NCBI RefSeq assembly: GCF_015062915.1
Contig: NZ_SUTJ01000001.1
Coordinates: 130,045 to 194,044 of the forward strand
Direction: 5' to 3'
Length of the DNA stretch: 64,000 nt
DNA from: Methanobrevibacter thaueri
Lineage (GTDB): Archaea; Methanobacteriota; Methanobacteria; Methanobacteriales; Methanobacteriaceae
Shown: piece by piece, positions 45,236 through 54,877 of the stretch
Layout of the letters: the number at the start of each line of letters is the position of its first letter
Numbering within the stretch: position 1 is the first letter of the stretch
The notes under the pieces: generated by a model
Seen by the model: the letters and a program-made list of their open reading frames with translations, nothing else
Told to the model about the DNA's origin: nothing
Databases searched by the model: none
Position numbers and translations under genes: made by a program

Positions 45236-46039
45236 CTATAAATCTAATTTTAAGTTTGTCTTTAAAGGTACACATACCTTTCTCTCATCATCCAGTTCCA
45301 TCAGCTTAACGTCAATGGAATATGCTTTTCTCAAATTATCCTCTGTAACCACATCATCAGGAGTTCCGAAATCAATGAATTTCTTGTCTTTCATGATTGC
45401 CACTTTTGTTGAGCTTAAGAAAGCGTGATCAGGGAAGTGTGATGACATTATAATGGACAGCCCGCTTTTTGAGAGATTGTCGATTATCTCCAATAGCTTA
45501 ATCTGATTTCCAAAATCCAAATGGGATGTCGGCTCGTCCAATATTAGTATGTCCGGCTTTTGGCACAATACCCTTGCCAGGAAAACGAGCTGCCTTTCCC
45601 CTCCGCTCAGGTTAGTGTATTCCTTGTCCTTCAAATCCTCAATACCAAGAGTCTTGAGGGCTTCAAGGGCGATTTTCTTATCCTCCTCTTTCGGGGAATC
45701 CGTAAGGTTCAGGTATGGTGCCCTTCCCATCAGGACCACATCAAACACCTTGAAAGGGAATGATGGAACATGTGCCTGTGGAATGTAGCCAATATGCTTT
45801 GAGATTTGCTTGAATGACAGTTTCCTGATGTTTTCACCGTTAATCAGTATCTCGCCTGAGTTTATCTCATGAAGTCCGTTGAGGCATTTAATCAGTGTTG
45901 TCTTTCCGGTTCCGTTTGGCCCGAGAATGCACAATACGTCACCCTTTTCAATGGAAAAGCTGATATTGGAGAATATCTCCTCGCCGTCATAGTCAAAGGA
46001 AATGTTTTTGACTTCAAATAGCTTGTCTTCTATGACCAT
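45236..46039 (-). CDS. ABC importer ATPase, FepC/BtuD type
   Basis: A 267-aa ATPase of the iron/cobalamin/molybdate group. Walker A is LGPNGTGKTTLIKCL, the Q-loop GYIPQAHVPSFPF, signature NLSGGERQLVFLARVL, Walker B ILILDEPTSHLDF, and switch MSSHFPDHAFLSS. It overlaps the permease gene by 10 bp. The cargo may be Fe-siderophore, cobalamin or molybdate/tungstate; FmdE downstream makes Mo/W plausible but not proven. Confidence 0.93.
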   Translation of the reverse strand: MVIEDKLFEVKNISFDYDGEEIFSNISFSIEKGDVLCILGPNGTGKTTLIKCLNGLHEINSGEILINGENIRKLSFKQISKHIGYIPQAHVPSFPFKVFDVVLMGRAPYLNLTDSPKEEDKKIALEALKTLGIEDLKDKEYTNLSGGERQLVFLARVLCQKPDILILDEPTSHLDFGNQIKLLEIIDNLSKSGLSIIMSSHFPDHAFLSSTKVAIMKDKKFIDFGTPDDVVTEDNLRKAYSIDVKLMELDDERKVCVPLKTNLKLDL

Positions 46040-47043
46040 TCTGAATAACCCCTCTTAAGTAAGTATAGGAAAATCGGCACTCCAATTATTGCTGTAAGTA
46101 TTCCTATCGGTATCTCGATTGCTATCACTGCACGTGAAATGTTGTCAATCAGCAATAGAAAGCTTGCGCCAAGGCTCAGTGAAGCGGGAAGCAGTACCCT
46201 GTTGTCGGGTCCAACAACCATACGGGACATGTGGGGAATGATCAGTCCAATCCATCCGACAATACCGCTTATTGAAACTGCAGCGGAGGTTAAAAGGGTG
46301 CATCCTGCAATGATCAGCAATCTTGTTCTTGACGGGTTCAATCCCAAGGATTGTGCCTCCTCATCACCCATCGCAAGAAGGTTCATTTGCCATCTCAATG
46401 CCAAAAGCACGACAAGGCCGATAATGACTGGTATTGCAATCATCAATAGCTTGTCCGCATTTATTGAAGCCAATGAGCCCATGAGCCAGTAAACTATTTC
46501 GGGGAGCTTGTCGTCAGGGTCTGCTATGAACTTTATTGCGGATATCAGTGAGTTGAAGAATGCTGATATTGCAACCCCTGAAAGCACAAGGACCAGTATT
46601 CCTCCTGCCTTGTATGATTTTGATATCAAGTATGTTGCAGACACTGAAATCAACCCGAAAACGAATGCGAAAATCTGGGTTATGATGTTGGCTCCGCTTA
46701 AAAGAATTCCCAAAGCGGCACCGAATCCTGCACCGTTTGACACACCAAGCAAATCAGAGGATACCAGTGGGTTCTTGAATATTGACTGGAAAGCGGCACC
46801 TGAAATCGCAAGGCATGCACCAACCACAATTGCTCCGATGATTCTTGGAAGCCTTATCTCAAATACTATTGTGGTTATTGTGGGTGAAACCTCAAGCTGT
46901 GGGAACACTGGTGATAGCAATGTGTTTATCACATCAATTGGACTGATCGGGTATCTTCCAATCAGGAATGATGCGAAAAATAAGACTATTGGAAAAAAGA
47001 TTAGAAGTATGATACTTATAATCTCTTTTGTTTCCCTATCCAT
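46030..47043 (-). CDS. ABC importer permease, FecCD/BtuC type
   Basis: A 337-aa permease with about ten spans. Family motifs are LPRIIGAIVVGACLAISGAA, FQSIFKNPLVSSDLLGVSNG, and GIVGWIGLIIPHMSRMVVGP then NRVLLPASLSLGASFLL. It imports metal complexes with the neighbouring ATPase and binding protein. It is 8 bp downstream of the binding-protein gene. Confidence 0.94.
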   Translation of the reverse strand: MDRETKEIISIILLIFFPIVLFFASFLIGRYPISPIDVINTLLSPVFPQLEVSPTITTIVFEIRLPRIIGAIVVGACLAISGAAFQSIFKNPLVSSDLLGVSNGAGFGAALGILLSGANIITQIFAFVFGLISVSATYLISKSYKAGGILVLVLSGVAISAFFNSLISAIKFIADPDDKLPEIVYWLMGSLASINADKLLMIAIPVIIGLVVLLALRWQMNLLAMGDEEAQSLGLNPSRTRLLIIAGCTLLTSAAVSISGIVGWIGLIIPHMSRMVVGPDNRVLLPASLSLGASFLLLIDNISRAVIAIEIPIGILTAIIGVPIFLYLLKRGYSEWS

Positions 47044-47051
47044 TTGAATCC

Positions 47052-48158
47052 CTATAGGTTTGACTCCTTCAATCCTGAATCAAGCAGAATCTGTTTTGCC
47101 TCATCATCACTCAAGTCGAAGTGGTAGAAGCTTGAGTAGAACTCTTTTGTGGCATCAACCATGTTGATGTCCTTGTAGTCATCAGGATAAATCACTTTTG
47201 CAGTCCATGGAACACCTATAATCATGTTTGCCCCAACTGGCCTGTCGAACCATTTGAATGGGGATTGAGGTGAAAGGTAAACTTCCTTGTTCTTGACTGC
47301 ATCAAGCTTTGCCCAGTTAGGATTGTCATAGACACTTGCATAGAATTCCGGATCATTTGTTATTATTACATCAGGATTCCATGTAATTACCTGTTCGATT
47401 GACACCTGGATTCCGCTGGTGGTGTTTCCCTGGTTCAGTGAGTCAGCCACATTGACACCACCCACAAGATCAATCAATTGTCCGTGTGTTGAGTGTGAAG
47501 GGTTTGTCTGAAGCCCGTCATCGCCCTGTGCATAGTAAACAGTCCTTTTATCACTGTCTGATAGCTTGGATGACTTGTCCTTAACTATTTTCAAGTACCT
47601 GTCGTTGAAGTCGTTCAGTTCCTTTGCCTTGTCCTGGGCTCCAACAATCTCACCCATGAATGTGATGGACTCGCCTATTGTTTCCACATTTGTGGTGTCC
47701 TTAACCGCAATCACAGGTATTGTTCCGAATTTTTCCTGACGTTCCTTGACTGTTGATGCGTCACCGTCACCGCCCTCGTCAATTGATTCGATGACAATGT
47801 CCGGCTCTGATGCGATGAATTCCTCATAGCTTCCATCCTGTGTACCGTACCATCCTCCAACTACTGGGAAGTTCTGGTACTGTGACGGAACGTATTTCAT
47901 CTCGTCATCTGTCCATTGGAAGTTGACCGCCTTCAGCTTGTCCGGTGCAATCATATAAAGCACAGTAGTCATTGGAGGGCTTGTCGCAACGACATTGCTG
48001 ACTGATGCAGGGATTTCAACATCCCTTCCAATCATGTCTGTGACGTTTTTAGACCCTACTGTCTCTACGGTCGAAGGTGTTAAAAACATGTGTGTGGCAA
48101 CTCCCGCCACAACCAAAACAACTAATAATAAAAGTATCACTTTAATTTTCTTTTCCAT
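47052..48158 (-). CDS. ABC importer substrate-binding protein, FepB/BtuF-like
   Basis: A 368-aa class III (TroA-fold) binding protein. The N-terminus is a membrane anchor, KVILLLLVVLVVAGVATHMF, without a lipobox cysteine, so it is tethered by a helix. NVTDMIGRDVEIPASVSNVV and the long-helix linker are typical. FKWFDRPVGANMIIGVPW near the end is like metal-complex binders. A 15-bp palindrome CGAAAACAGTTTTCG lies 12 bp upstream of the ATG. It leads the operon through FmdE. Confidence 0.92.
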   Translation of the reverse strand: MEKKIKVILLLLVVLVVAGVATHMFLTPSTVETVGSKNVTDMIGRDVEIPASVSNVVATSPPMTTVLYMIAPDKLKAVNFQWTDDEMKYVPSQYQNFPVVGGWYGTQDGSYEEFIASEPDIVIESIDEGGDGDASTVKERQEKFGTIPVIAVKDTTNVETIGESITFMGEIVGAQDKAKELNDFNDRYLKIVKDKSSKLSDSDKRTVYYAQGDDGLQTNPSHSTHGQLIDLVGGVNVADSLNQGNTTSGIQVSIEQVITWNPDVIITNDPEFYASVYDNPNWAKLDAVKNKEVYLSPQSPFKWFDRPVGANMIIGVPWTAKVIYPDDYKDINMVDATKEFYSSFYHFDLSDDEAKQILLDSGLKESNL

Positions 48159-48169
48159 TATATAAACCC

Positions 48170-48184
48170 CGAAAACAGTTTTCG
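48170..48184 (-). promoter_or_regulatory. Palindromic operator at the metal-importer operon
   Basis: CGAAAACAGTTTTCG is a perfect palindrome around a central base, 12-26 bp upstream of the binding-protein start. At this position a bound repressor would block transcription or its early elongation. It may be a metal-responsive operator; the regulator is unknown. The remaining bases 48185-48418 hold no gene. Confidence 0.5.
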
Positions 48185-48418
48185 ATAAGAATATATATTC
48201 ACTAAGTTATTAAATAAGTTTTCTAATTGAATTCAATGTAAACAAAAATTAATTAATACGATGTGAAAAATAAATTTAAGAAAATATATGTATAATAATT
48301 AATAAAAAATGTTAAATATTAATTATTTATGAAAAATAATAATTTTAATCGTTAAAAATATTTTTATAATGGATATCATTAAATAACTTTATTAATTTGC
48401 TCAGCCAAACAGATTATT

Positions 48419-48820
48419 ATGAAAATGCCTAGCGAACTCGATTCAAAACTACTTGCCCCATGCGGAATCAACTGCATAAGCTGCGAAAAATTCCAGAACC
48501 CATGTGCAGGTTGCCTGATAAGCGACGACGGCAAGAGCAAGGCAAGCCTGAAGTGCAAGATCAAGACCTGCTTTGACAAGAAGAACTTCAGCTACTGCGG
48601 ACGCTGCAGCGAGTTTCCATGCCCACAGATGAAAAAGCACTCTAAAAAGTATGTTAAAAGGCATGACCTGAATACTTTAGACAGCGCCAAAAGAATCAAG
48701 ACAACCGGCATCGGAAAGATGATGGCACAGGACCGTGAGAAGTGGTTGTGTCCGGAATGTGGCGGTGTTGTGAAATTCCAAACAAAAGCCTGCAGCGAGT
48801 GCGGATTTCAAATTGATTAA
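48419..48820 (+). CDS. DUF3795-like Cys-rich protein
   Basis: A 133-aa protein with many cysteines in the DUF3795 pattern: LAPCGINCISCEKFQNPCAG, CKIKTCFDKKNFSYCGRCSE and FPCPQMKKHSKKY. A zinc-ribbon tail follows, CPECGGVVKFQTKACSECGF. It likely binds several metals; the function is unknown. The ATG at 48419 lacks a clear ribosome binding site, and the next ATG two codons on is equally possible. It is divergent from the metal-importer operon. Confidence 0.85.
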   Translation: MKMPSELDSKLLAPCGINCISCEKFQNPCAGCLISDDGKSKASLKCKIKTCFDKKNFSYCGRCSEFPCPQMKKHSKKYVKRHDLNTLDSAKRIKTTGIGKMMAQDREKWLCPECGGVVKFQTKACSECGFQID

Positions 48821-48923
48821 ATGAAAAATTTAATTAATTAAATGATATTTTTTTAAAATAACTTATAATTTAATTGCATCTATATACAATATTAATGATT
48901 ATAATTTAAAAATAGAAAAAGAT

Positions 48924-48942
48924 GATGTAGTTAATCTACATC
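48924..48942 (-). terminator. Hairpin at the end of the 442-aa adhesin gene
   Basis: GATGTAG-N5-CTACATC is a perfect 7-bp-arm inverted repeat directly downstream of the leftward adhesin stop, followed on that strand by a T-rich run (TCTTTTTC). It likely ends the transcript. Confidence 0.5.
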
Positions 48943-48945
48943 AAT

Positions 48946-50274
48946 TTATTTTTCAACAACAATTTTACCAGTTTTGCTTACAGCCTTGTATGCACCGTCA
49001 CCTGCAAATTTTGCAGTGTACTTGAAAGATCCCTTTTTGGTGACTTTTACCTTAATGGAAGCAACACCTTTGGAATTGGTTTTGGCAGAAAATGTTTTTC
49101 CATTAACTTTGAGGGTGATTTTCTTATTGGCAATAGCTTTACCATTAGATTTTAAAGTTATTGATATCTTTTTAGCCTTCTTGACTTTCAAGGTAGCTTT
49201 TGGTGCTTTCAAGGTTGTTGATTTTTTGCTTACAACTATCTTGCTTGATCCAATTGAGGATTTGTAGTCGTCATCCCCCGCAAAGGATACTGTAACATAA
49301 TGGGTTCCTGCTGAGGAATACTTAACTGAAAGTTTAGCAACACCGCTGCCATCAGTTACAACTTCCTTTGAAACTCCATCGATTATGACAACAACAGTCC
49401 TGTTTGAAAGAGGATTGTTCTGAGAGTCCTTCAATGTGACCTGCAGGTTGCCTGCATCTCCAGCCAAAATGTTCAAGTTGGCAATTGCAATGCTTGACTG
49501 GGACAGTTGCTTGACTTCCTCCTTAGCTGCTGAAATATTATTGGAATTGATGTTTGAAGCGTTGATTGAATTTATGAAACTGTTCACATTGCCCACAACA
49601 ATATTCCTGATTAGGGTGTTGTTGGTGTTGTTCAATATTATGGCATTGAACTGGAAATCCTCAGGATTGTATTTGGATGTTTGCTGGGCAACGCCCACCC
49701 AATTGAATGTCAAGTTCTCCAATACAACATCATCTGCGTCAACATAAACGCCGAACGGATTGTAGATGTTGTTTGCAATGTAGTAAAAGTCGTTTGTAAA
49801 TGAAAATCCACTTAAAACGGTTCCGTTGGCTTCTGGGGAGATGTAGAATATTCCATTTTCCTCAGGGCCTGTGCCGTACTTCATCATGTGGGTGTGGTGA
49901 GGACATACTCCAACACTTGTTCCAGGGGTTGCTATTATGTTTAGTGTCTTGTTGATCATGAAATGGCAATGGACGAATGTTCCGTTAAGAACAATAGTGT
50001 CTCCAGGGTTTGCAGCATCAATTACAGGTTGAACTGTAGGCTTTTGAACCTGGTTAGGATTTTCCGGGTCTGGCTCGACAGTCCATGTTTTAGGCCCAGT
50101 TTCATCCTCGCAGCATGAATCATCAAGTATTTCTTCATTATCGTTTATTTCAATTATGTCATCAATTTCACTGGATAAGGTTACATTATCACTGTCCTGA
50201 GCGGATATTGATCCGATGAATGTCAAACCGACCAGCAGAATTAATGAAAAGATTATAAGTTTATTTATTTTCAT
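48946..50274 (-). CDS. Adhesin-like protein with HCH/CPHHTH motif, 442 aa
   Basis: Signal peptide residues 1-25 (KLIIFSLILLVGLTFIGSIS). A beta-helix region spans about 70-240; at its start is GDTIVLNGTFVHCHFMINKT and then VCPHHTHMMKYG, placing H102, C103, H104 and C124, H126, H127, H129 close in sequence. Two Big_1-like Ig repeats follow, ending in a Lys-rich segment (KVTKKGSFKYTAKFAGDGAY). GGAGA precedes the ATG. TTAAC-N4-GTTAT sites lie upstream. The His/Cys set suggests metal binding or disulfide formation in the N-terminal turns. Confidence 0.87.
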   Translation of the reverse strand: MKINKLIIFSLILLVGLTFIGSISAQDSDNVTLSSEIDDIIEINDNEEILDDSCCEDETGPKTWTVEPDPENPNQVQKPTVQPVIDAANPGDTIVLNGTFVHCHFMINKTLNIIATPGTSVGVCPHHTHMMKYGTGPEENGIFYISPEANGTVLSGFSFTNDFYYIANNIYNPFGVYVDADDVVLENLTFNWVGVAQQTSKYNPEDFQFNAIILNNTNNTLIRNIVVGNVNSFINSINASNINSNNISAAKEEVKQLSQSSIAIANLNILAGDAGNLQVTLKDSQNNPLSNRTVVVIIDGVSKEVVTDGSGVAKLSVKYSSAGTHYVTVSFAGDDDYKSSIGSSKIVVSKKSTTLKAPKATLKVKKAKKISITLKSNGKAIANKKITLKVNGKTFSAKTNSKGVASIKVKVTKKGSFKYTAKFAGDGAYKAVSKTGKIVVEK

Positions 50275-50313
50275 GATTTGTCTCCAAAATAATTTACCTC
50301 AATATGTATTAAT

Positions 50314-50343
50314 TTAACAATCGTTATATTTAACTATTGTTAT
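50314..50343 (-). promoter_or_regulatory. Two TTAAC-N4-GTTAT sites upstream of the 442-aa adhesin
   Basis: TTAACaatcGTTAT at 50314-50327 and TTAACtattGTTAT at 50330-50343 differ from the cysK/metY operator by one arm base each. Their positions are 40-69 bp upstream of the start codon, where an archaeal promoter would lie. Confidence 0.5.
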
Positions 50344-50415
50344 ATTTTTAGAGAGTAATTGAAAATGTTATGAAAAAAAATAAAAAAAGAAGAAATATGT
50401 TAATTAAAACATGTT

Positions 50416-53400
50416 TTAAACTGGAATTTCACTGGAATCCAATGTTTTGTTGACCAGCACCACGAAAGTCCTGTATTGGTCAAACAATGAACCTATTGAA
50501 ACCCTGATTATATTGGATTGTGCATCGAAGCTAGCGGAATCGAATGTGAATGTGCCCACACCGCCAACAACATAGAACTTCAATTCAACCTTGTCATTCA
50601 ATGTAGCATACATTTCAAATTCAGGCAGTTTGGAAGCCACTTCACCACGCTTATAGAATTTTATTGAATATGTTCCAGGACTTACAACCTCAATATCTCC
50701 TGTGGAAATATAGGTTGCATTGATTCTAGGACACATTGTACCGTAACCTGTGATATTTTTGTCATAGTCCCAGGTCACTCTTGCATTCCTACCGAACCAG
50801 TTTGCACCCAACTGCAATTTCTTTGTGTCGTCTTCAGGACCATACTTATAGATACCTTCAGGATTAGCGCTTAACTCTCCCAATATCATCATACTAGGTC
50901 CTTTGGCGTTCCTGTATATTGCATTATCATTAACGTCTGGCTCAACAGCATTTTCAGCGAGGTCATAACCTGCATTGAACCTGATGCCCTCAAGCGCATT
51001 GTCTGAAATCCAGTTGCTTGTAATGACAATTCCTGTTGAATAGTTTGAGTCAACGGAAATTCCCATATAATTGTCCAAAATCCTGTTGTGGGTTATGGAA
51101 ACATTGACTGCTGACTGGTTCAAGAAGATACCGTAACCCAATGGCCCTTCAGGAATATTCATGACATGCAGGCCGATGTTTTTGGTAATTAGGTTTTTGG
51201 TAACGTTTGTGTTTTTAACTCCTACACCATAGGTTATTCCGTAATTGCTCAATGACAATGTATTGTTGCTTATCTCCAAATCATCAGAATCCTTGAGGAA
51301 GATTGCATTTTCAAATGATGAAACATCGTTTTTGGAGACGAGAATGTCGGATGCGTTCACTATTTCAATTCCGTTTCCAGGAATCAATATCTCACCTGCA
51401 CCATATCCATCAACCTTGGACTGGTCTAATGTATTGGATATTGTGTTGTTAATGATGCTTACGTTTCTCACATCCCTGATGACTATTCCAGATCCCTCAT
51501 TTGCATTGATTGTAAGATTTGATATGTTGAAGTTGGAAACCGCAATTGTCAAGACAGGGCTTCCTGCTTTACCATTTAAAACTGTATTTGGAAGGAAAGC
51601 AATGTCCACTAACCTGTCGATTGTGAGGCTAACGTCATTATAGCTATTTCCTAAAAATTCCACTTTTCCACTTGCCTCATTGAATCTGGCCTGGATTTCA
51701 TCTCCCGGCAGGTTCTCATCGATGAATGTGACACCCACCTTATCGGAGATTGTGATTGTGCTTCTGGACTCAGAAGCCCTGTACTGGTTTGTTTGGGAAT
51801 AGCTTGAGACAATGTCATATGTTCCCACACCCAATCCTGAAACATCAATCTTAATTTGACCGTTTTCATCAGTGCTTTTGGAATAATTTTGATTGTTCAA
51901 TGTGTAGGCAATATTCTGATTGCCCATTGCGTTTCCTTTGGAGTCTTTCAATGTAATTGAGTACATTTCAGAGGAATCCTTTGAGAATGTCCTGTTGTAG
52001 CTCACCAAGTCTGTTGTCATTCTTGAAACCTTGATTGTTCCTGCAGCATTTGAATTTTTATATATTGTGGTGCCTGCATAGGTCACGGTTGCCTTATAGG
52101 TATTCTCAACACTGAAGACGGGCTGAATTGTTACCTTACCATTGGAATCTGTTGTTTTGGAATAAGTCTTGCCGTTTATGGTAATCTTCAATGTTTGCTT
52201 GGCCAATGCCTTACCTGTGCTTGTTTTCAAGGTTACAGTGTAAGCTTTTGCAGTGTTCGGATTTGTTTCCATATTAGGGGCAGTGATTTTGGTCACTATC
52301 TTTTGAACTGTAATCTTGCCTGTTGCAGAGGATTTCTTATAGGATTTGGTCTTCTTGTAGGTTGCCTTGACCTTATATGATTTCAATTTTGAGAATTTGA
52401 CCTTGATTGTCGCTTGTCCTTTGCTGTTGGTCTTTTTGGTGTAGGTCTTTCCGTTAACCTTGATTGTGACCTTTTGGCTTTTCAAGGCCTTTCCGTTCTC
52501 ATTTTTCAAGGTTACAGTGTACTTGGTTGAAGTTTTAGGGGTTGTTGTAACCTTAGGGGCAGTCAACTTGGTTTTCAAGACCTGTTTAACAGTGATTTTA
52601 GTGGTCTTTTTGGCAGCTGCATACTTGGCGGTGCCCTTGTAATTCATCACAACCTTGTATTTTCCCTTCTTGAGTTTGAGTTTCAGCTTGATGATTCCCT
52701 TGGAGTTTGTCTTTTTGGTGTAGGTCTTCTTGTTGACCTTGATGGTTACCTTTTGACCAGCCAATGCTTTTCCGGTTGAGTCCTTTAAAGTCAATTGATA
52801 GTAATCCGCCTTCTTTATGAACATTGCATAGTTAGATGCCACGAGTTTAGTGGAAATCTTTTTGACTGTGACCTTGGCCTGGGCGGTTGATGCTGAATAG
52901 TCTATATCGTCACCTGCATATGAAGCCTTAACATTGTATGTGCCTGCATTTTCACTGATCTTGAATGTGGCCTTACCGTTGGCGTCTGTTGTTGCCTTAA
53001 GTGTTTTGGAGCCGATAGTGAATGTGACTTCCTCACCCATAATCGGATTGTTGTAGATGTCTGTCAATGTTACTGCAATATTGGCGTTGGATTGAGGATA
53101 TGTGCTCAAGTCTGAAACGCTGATTTTTGTTGCTGTCACATTTCCTGGAATGAGGCTGTCATCGACATTGAATGTCTTCACATTCTGATATGCATCCCCG
53201 GTAATGTAGTTTGAAGTACCTGGAAGAACAACAGTCACCACGTTTCCAGATTCTTTAAAGTCTTCCGGATAGAATCTGACTGTTGCGGTACCGTCAACCA
53301 TCATGACCTTCTTGTAGACATCCCCTGCTTGAGGTGCAACATAAGTGTTGTTCTTATTCATGTAGAATATTACCGGAATGGAGCTTAATCCCTTTGCCAC

Positions 53401-54681
53401 ATTGCCATTTGCATCAACAATGGAAATGGTGTAGATTCCCTTTTTGGATTGGGACACTTCAGTTAACTGAAGCCTGTAATTTCCATCGGACCATAATATT
53501 GTTTCATATTTATAGTGAAGAATAGGGCAAGCAACATTCTCATTGATTTCAAAGGTGTATCCTAAAAATGCCCCTCCGCTTTTAGCGTTGTTAACCGGCC
53601 TCACATTATTTCCAACGAAATAATTATTGTTGACCACATAATACTTTTCTCCACCTTCCTTGAAGAATCCATGGGCATTTGGTCCGTTGTAGATTTCCCC
53701 ACCACCATCAGGGAATGAATTCATGTAAAAGAAGTTTCCAATGATGTTGAGCTGAATAACCTGACAGTTAACATATACTCCATAGTCACTGTGTTCGGAA
53801 ATGTAATTGCTCAGGATATTAATATTATCACTGGAGGTCAAGGTGATGCCCTTAACATTGCTTGTAATGTTGTTGAAGCTGATTGTAGGATTGCTGGAAG
53901 TTCCTTCTACTAAAATACCTGATTTTTTATTGTTAACGATATTGTTAGAGGTTATGGTTGTTTTTGTGGAATCAACATCATCAATACCATAATTTGAAGC
54001 ACTTATGATGGAATTCTTAACAATAGTGTTTTGGGAATTCTTAATTCTTATTCCGTTTTCCGCATTGGAAATTGAAACATTGTCTATTGTTGCTGCATTC
54101 GTATTTTCTAACCTTATTGCATCTCCGCTATTATCAGTAGAAAATGTACAGTTTCTAATTATCACATTTGAAGCGCCATTCACCAATATGCCATAATCAT
54201 CAGATGAGAAAATATTCCCGTTATCATTTCTAAAATTAAAACCTTCAATTATGGTTCCGCTGGCCTGTGCAGTAATGTAAAAAATTCCACTATGGCCTGA
54301 AACTGCAGTGCTACTGCATGGATTCAATACAGTTCCAACATCACTTTTGATTGTCAATTGCTTATCAATAGTGATATGTACATGATCATAGCTTTGACCG
54401 TTGATGATGAGTGTGTCACCGGCGTTTGCAGAGTTAATTGCATTTCTAATAGTATGTTCGTTCATTTCGTTATGGTCTTCCCCAACATTATCCACATCGA
54501 TTGTTTGAGATGCTGACAATGAGAGTTCATCATTTGGACTAGTTAATAAACTATCCTCTGATTCATCATCAAGATTTAATGAATCAACCGTTTCATTATC
54601 TTCCACAGCAGCTGCAGAGCCAATGCAAATCAATGCAACTAAAATAAAAGATAATAATATAACTGCATTATTAATCTTCAT
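50416..54681 (-). CDS. Large adhesin-like protein with two beta-helix domains, 1421 aa
   Basis: Signal peptide 1-25 (NNAVILLSFILVALICIGSA). A first beta-helix covers about 70-330 (RNCTFSTDN, SNNIVNNKKSGILVEG). A linker precedes five Ig-like repeats (about 520-1000) with TKKTNSKGQATIKVKFSKLK-type text. A second beta-helix runs to about 1330 and has IVIRDVRNVSIINNTISNTL. A final beta segment ends the protein. It is unusual here in having helix domains on both sides of the Ig repeats and no Lys-rich extreme C-terminus. GGGGAG precedes the ATG at 54681. Confidence 0.87.
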   Translation of the reverse strand: MKINNAVILLSFILVALICIGSAAAVEDNETVDSLNLDDESEDSLLTSPNDELSLSASQTIDVDNVGEDHNEMNEHTIRNAINSANAGDTLIINGQSYDHVHITIDKQLTIKSDVGTVLNPCSSTAVSGHSGIFYITAQASGTIIEGFNFRNDNGNIFSSDDYGILVNGASNVIIRNCTFSTDNSGDAIRLENTNAATIDNVSISNAENGIRIKNSQNTIVKNSIISASNYGIDDVDSTKTTITSNNIVNNKKSGILVEGTSSNPTISFNNITSNVKGITLTSSDNINILSNYISEHSDYGVYVNCQVIQLNIIGNFFYMNSFPDGGGEIYNGPNAHGFFKEGGEKYYVVNNNYFVGNNVRPVNNAKSGGAFLGYTFEINENVACPILHYKYETILWSDGNYRLQLTEVSQSKKGIYTISIVDANGNVAKGLSSIPVIFYMNKNNTYVAPQAGDVYKKVMMVDGTATVRFYPEDFKESGNVVTVVLPGTSNYITGDAYQNVKTFNVDDSLIPGNVTATKISVSDLSTYPQSNANIAVTLTDIYNNPIMGEEVTFTIGSKTLKATTDANGKATFKISENAGTYNVKASYAGDDIDYSASTAQAKVTVKKISTKLVASNYAMFIKKADYYQLTLKDSTGKALAGQKVTIKVNKKTYTKKTNSKGIIKLKLKLKKGKYKVVMNYKGTAKYAAAKKTTKITVKQVLKTKLTAPKVTTTPKTSTKYTVTLKNENGKALKSQKVTIKVNGKTYTKKTNSKGQATIKVKFSKLKSYKVKATYKKTKSYKKSSATGKITVQKIVTKITAPNMETNPNTAKAYTVTLKTSTGKALAKQTLKITINGKTYSKTTDSNGKVTIQPVFSVENTYKATVTYAGTTIYKNSNAAGTIKVSRMTTDLVSYNRTFSKDSSEMYSITLKDSKGNAMGNQNIAYTLNNQNYSKSTDENGQIKIDVSGLGVGTYDIVSSYSQTNQYRASESRSTITISDKVGVTFIDENLPGDEIQARFNEASGKVEFLGNSYNDVSLTIDRLVDIAFLPNTVLNGKAGSPVLTIAVSNFNISNLTINANEGSGIVIRDVRNVSIINNTISNTLDQSKVDGYGAGEILIPGNGIEIVNASDILVSKNDVSSFENAIFLKDSDDLEISNNTLSLSNYGITYGVGVKNTNVTKNLITKNIGLHVMNIPEGPLGYGIFLNQSAVNVSITHNRILDNYMGISVDSNYSTGIVITSNWISDNALEGIRFNAGYDLAENAVEPDVNDNAIYRNAKGPSMMILGELSANPEGIYKYGPEDDTKKLQLGANWFGRNARVTWDYDKNITGYGTMCPRINATYISTGDIEVVSPGTYSIKFYKRGEVASKLPEFEMYATLNDKVELKFYVVGGVGTFTFDSASFDAQSNIIRVSIGSLFDQYRTFVVLVNKTLDSSEIPV

Positions 54682-54877
54682 ATTCTCCCCTAATTTTTTT
54701 ATAACAATGACTTAAAACATCAATATATACAAATATATTATCGATATAATTAATGTATTTCGGTTTTTTGTAATAAATTAGAAAAATTTTACAAATTGTT
54801 TAAAGTGATTTGAAGAAAAATACATATAGATATATTTATAAAACTTTATTCAATTGTAAAAAGATGGGGGATTTAAT

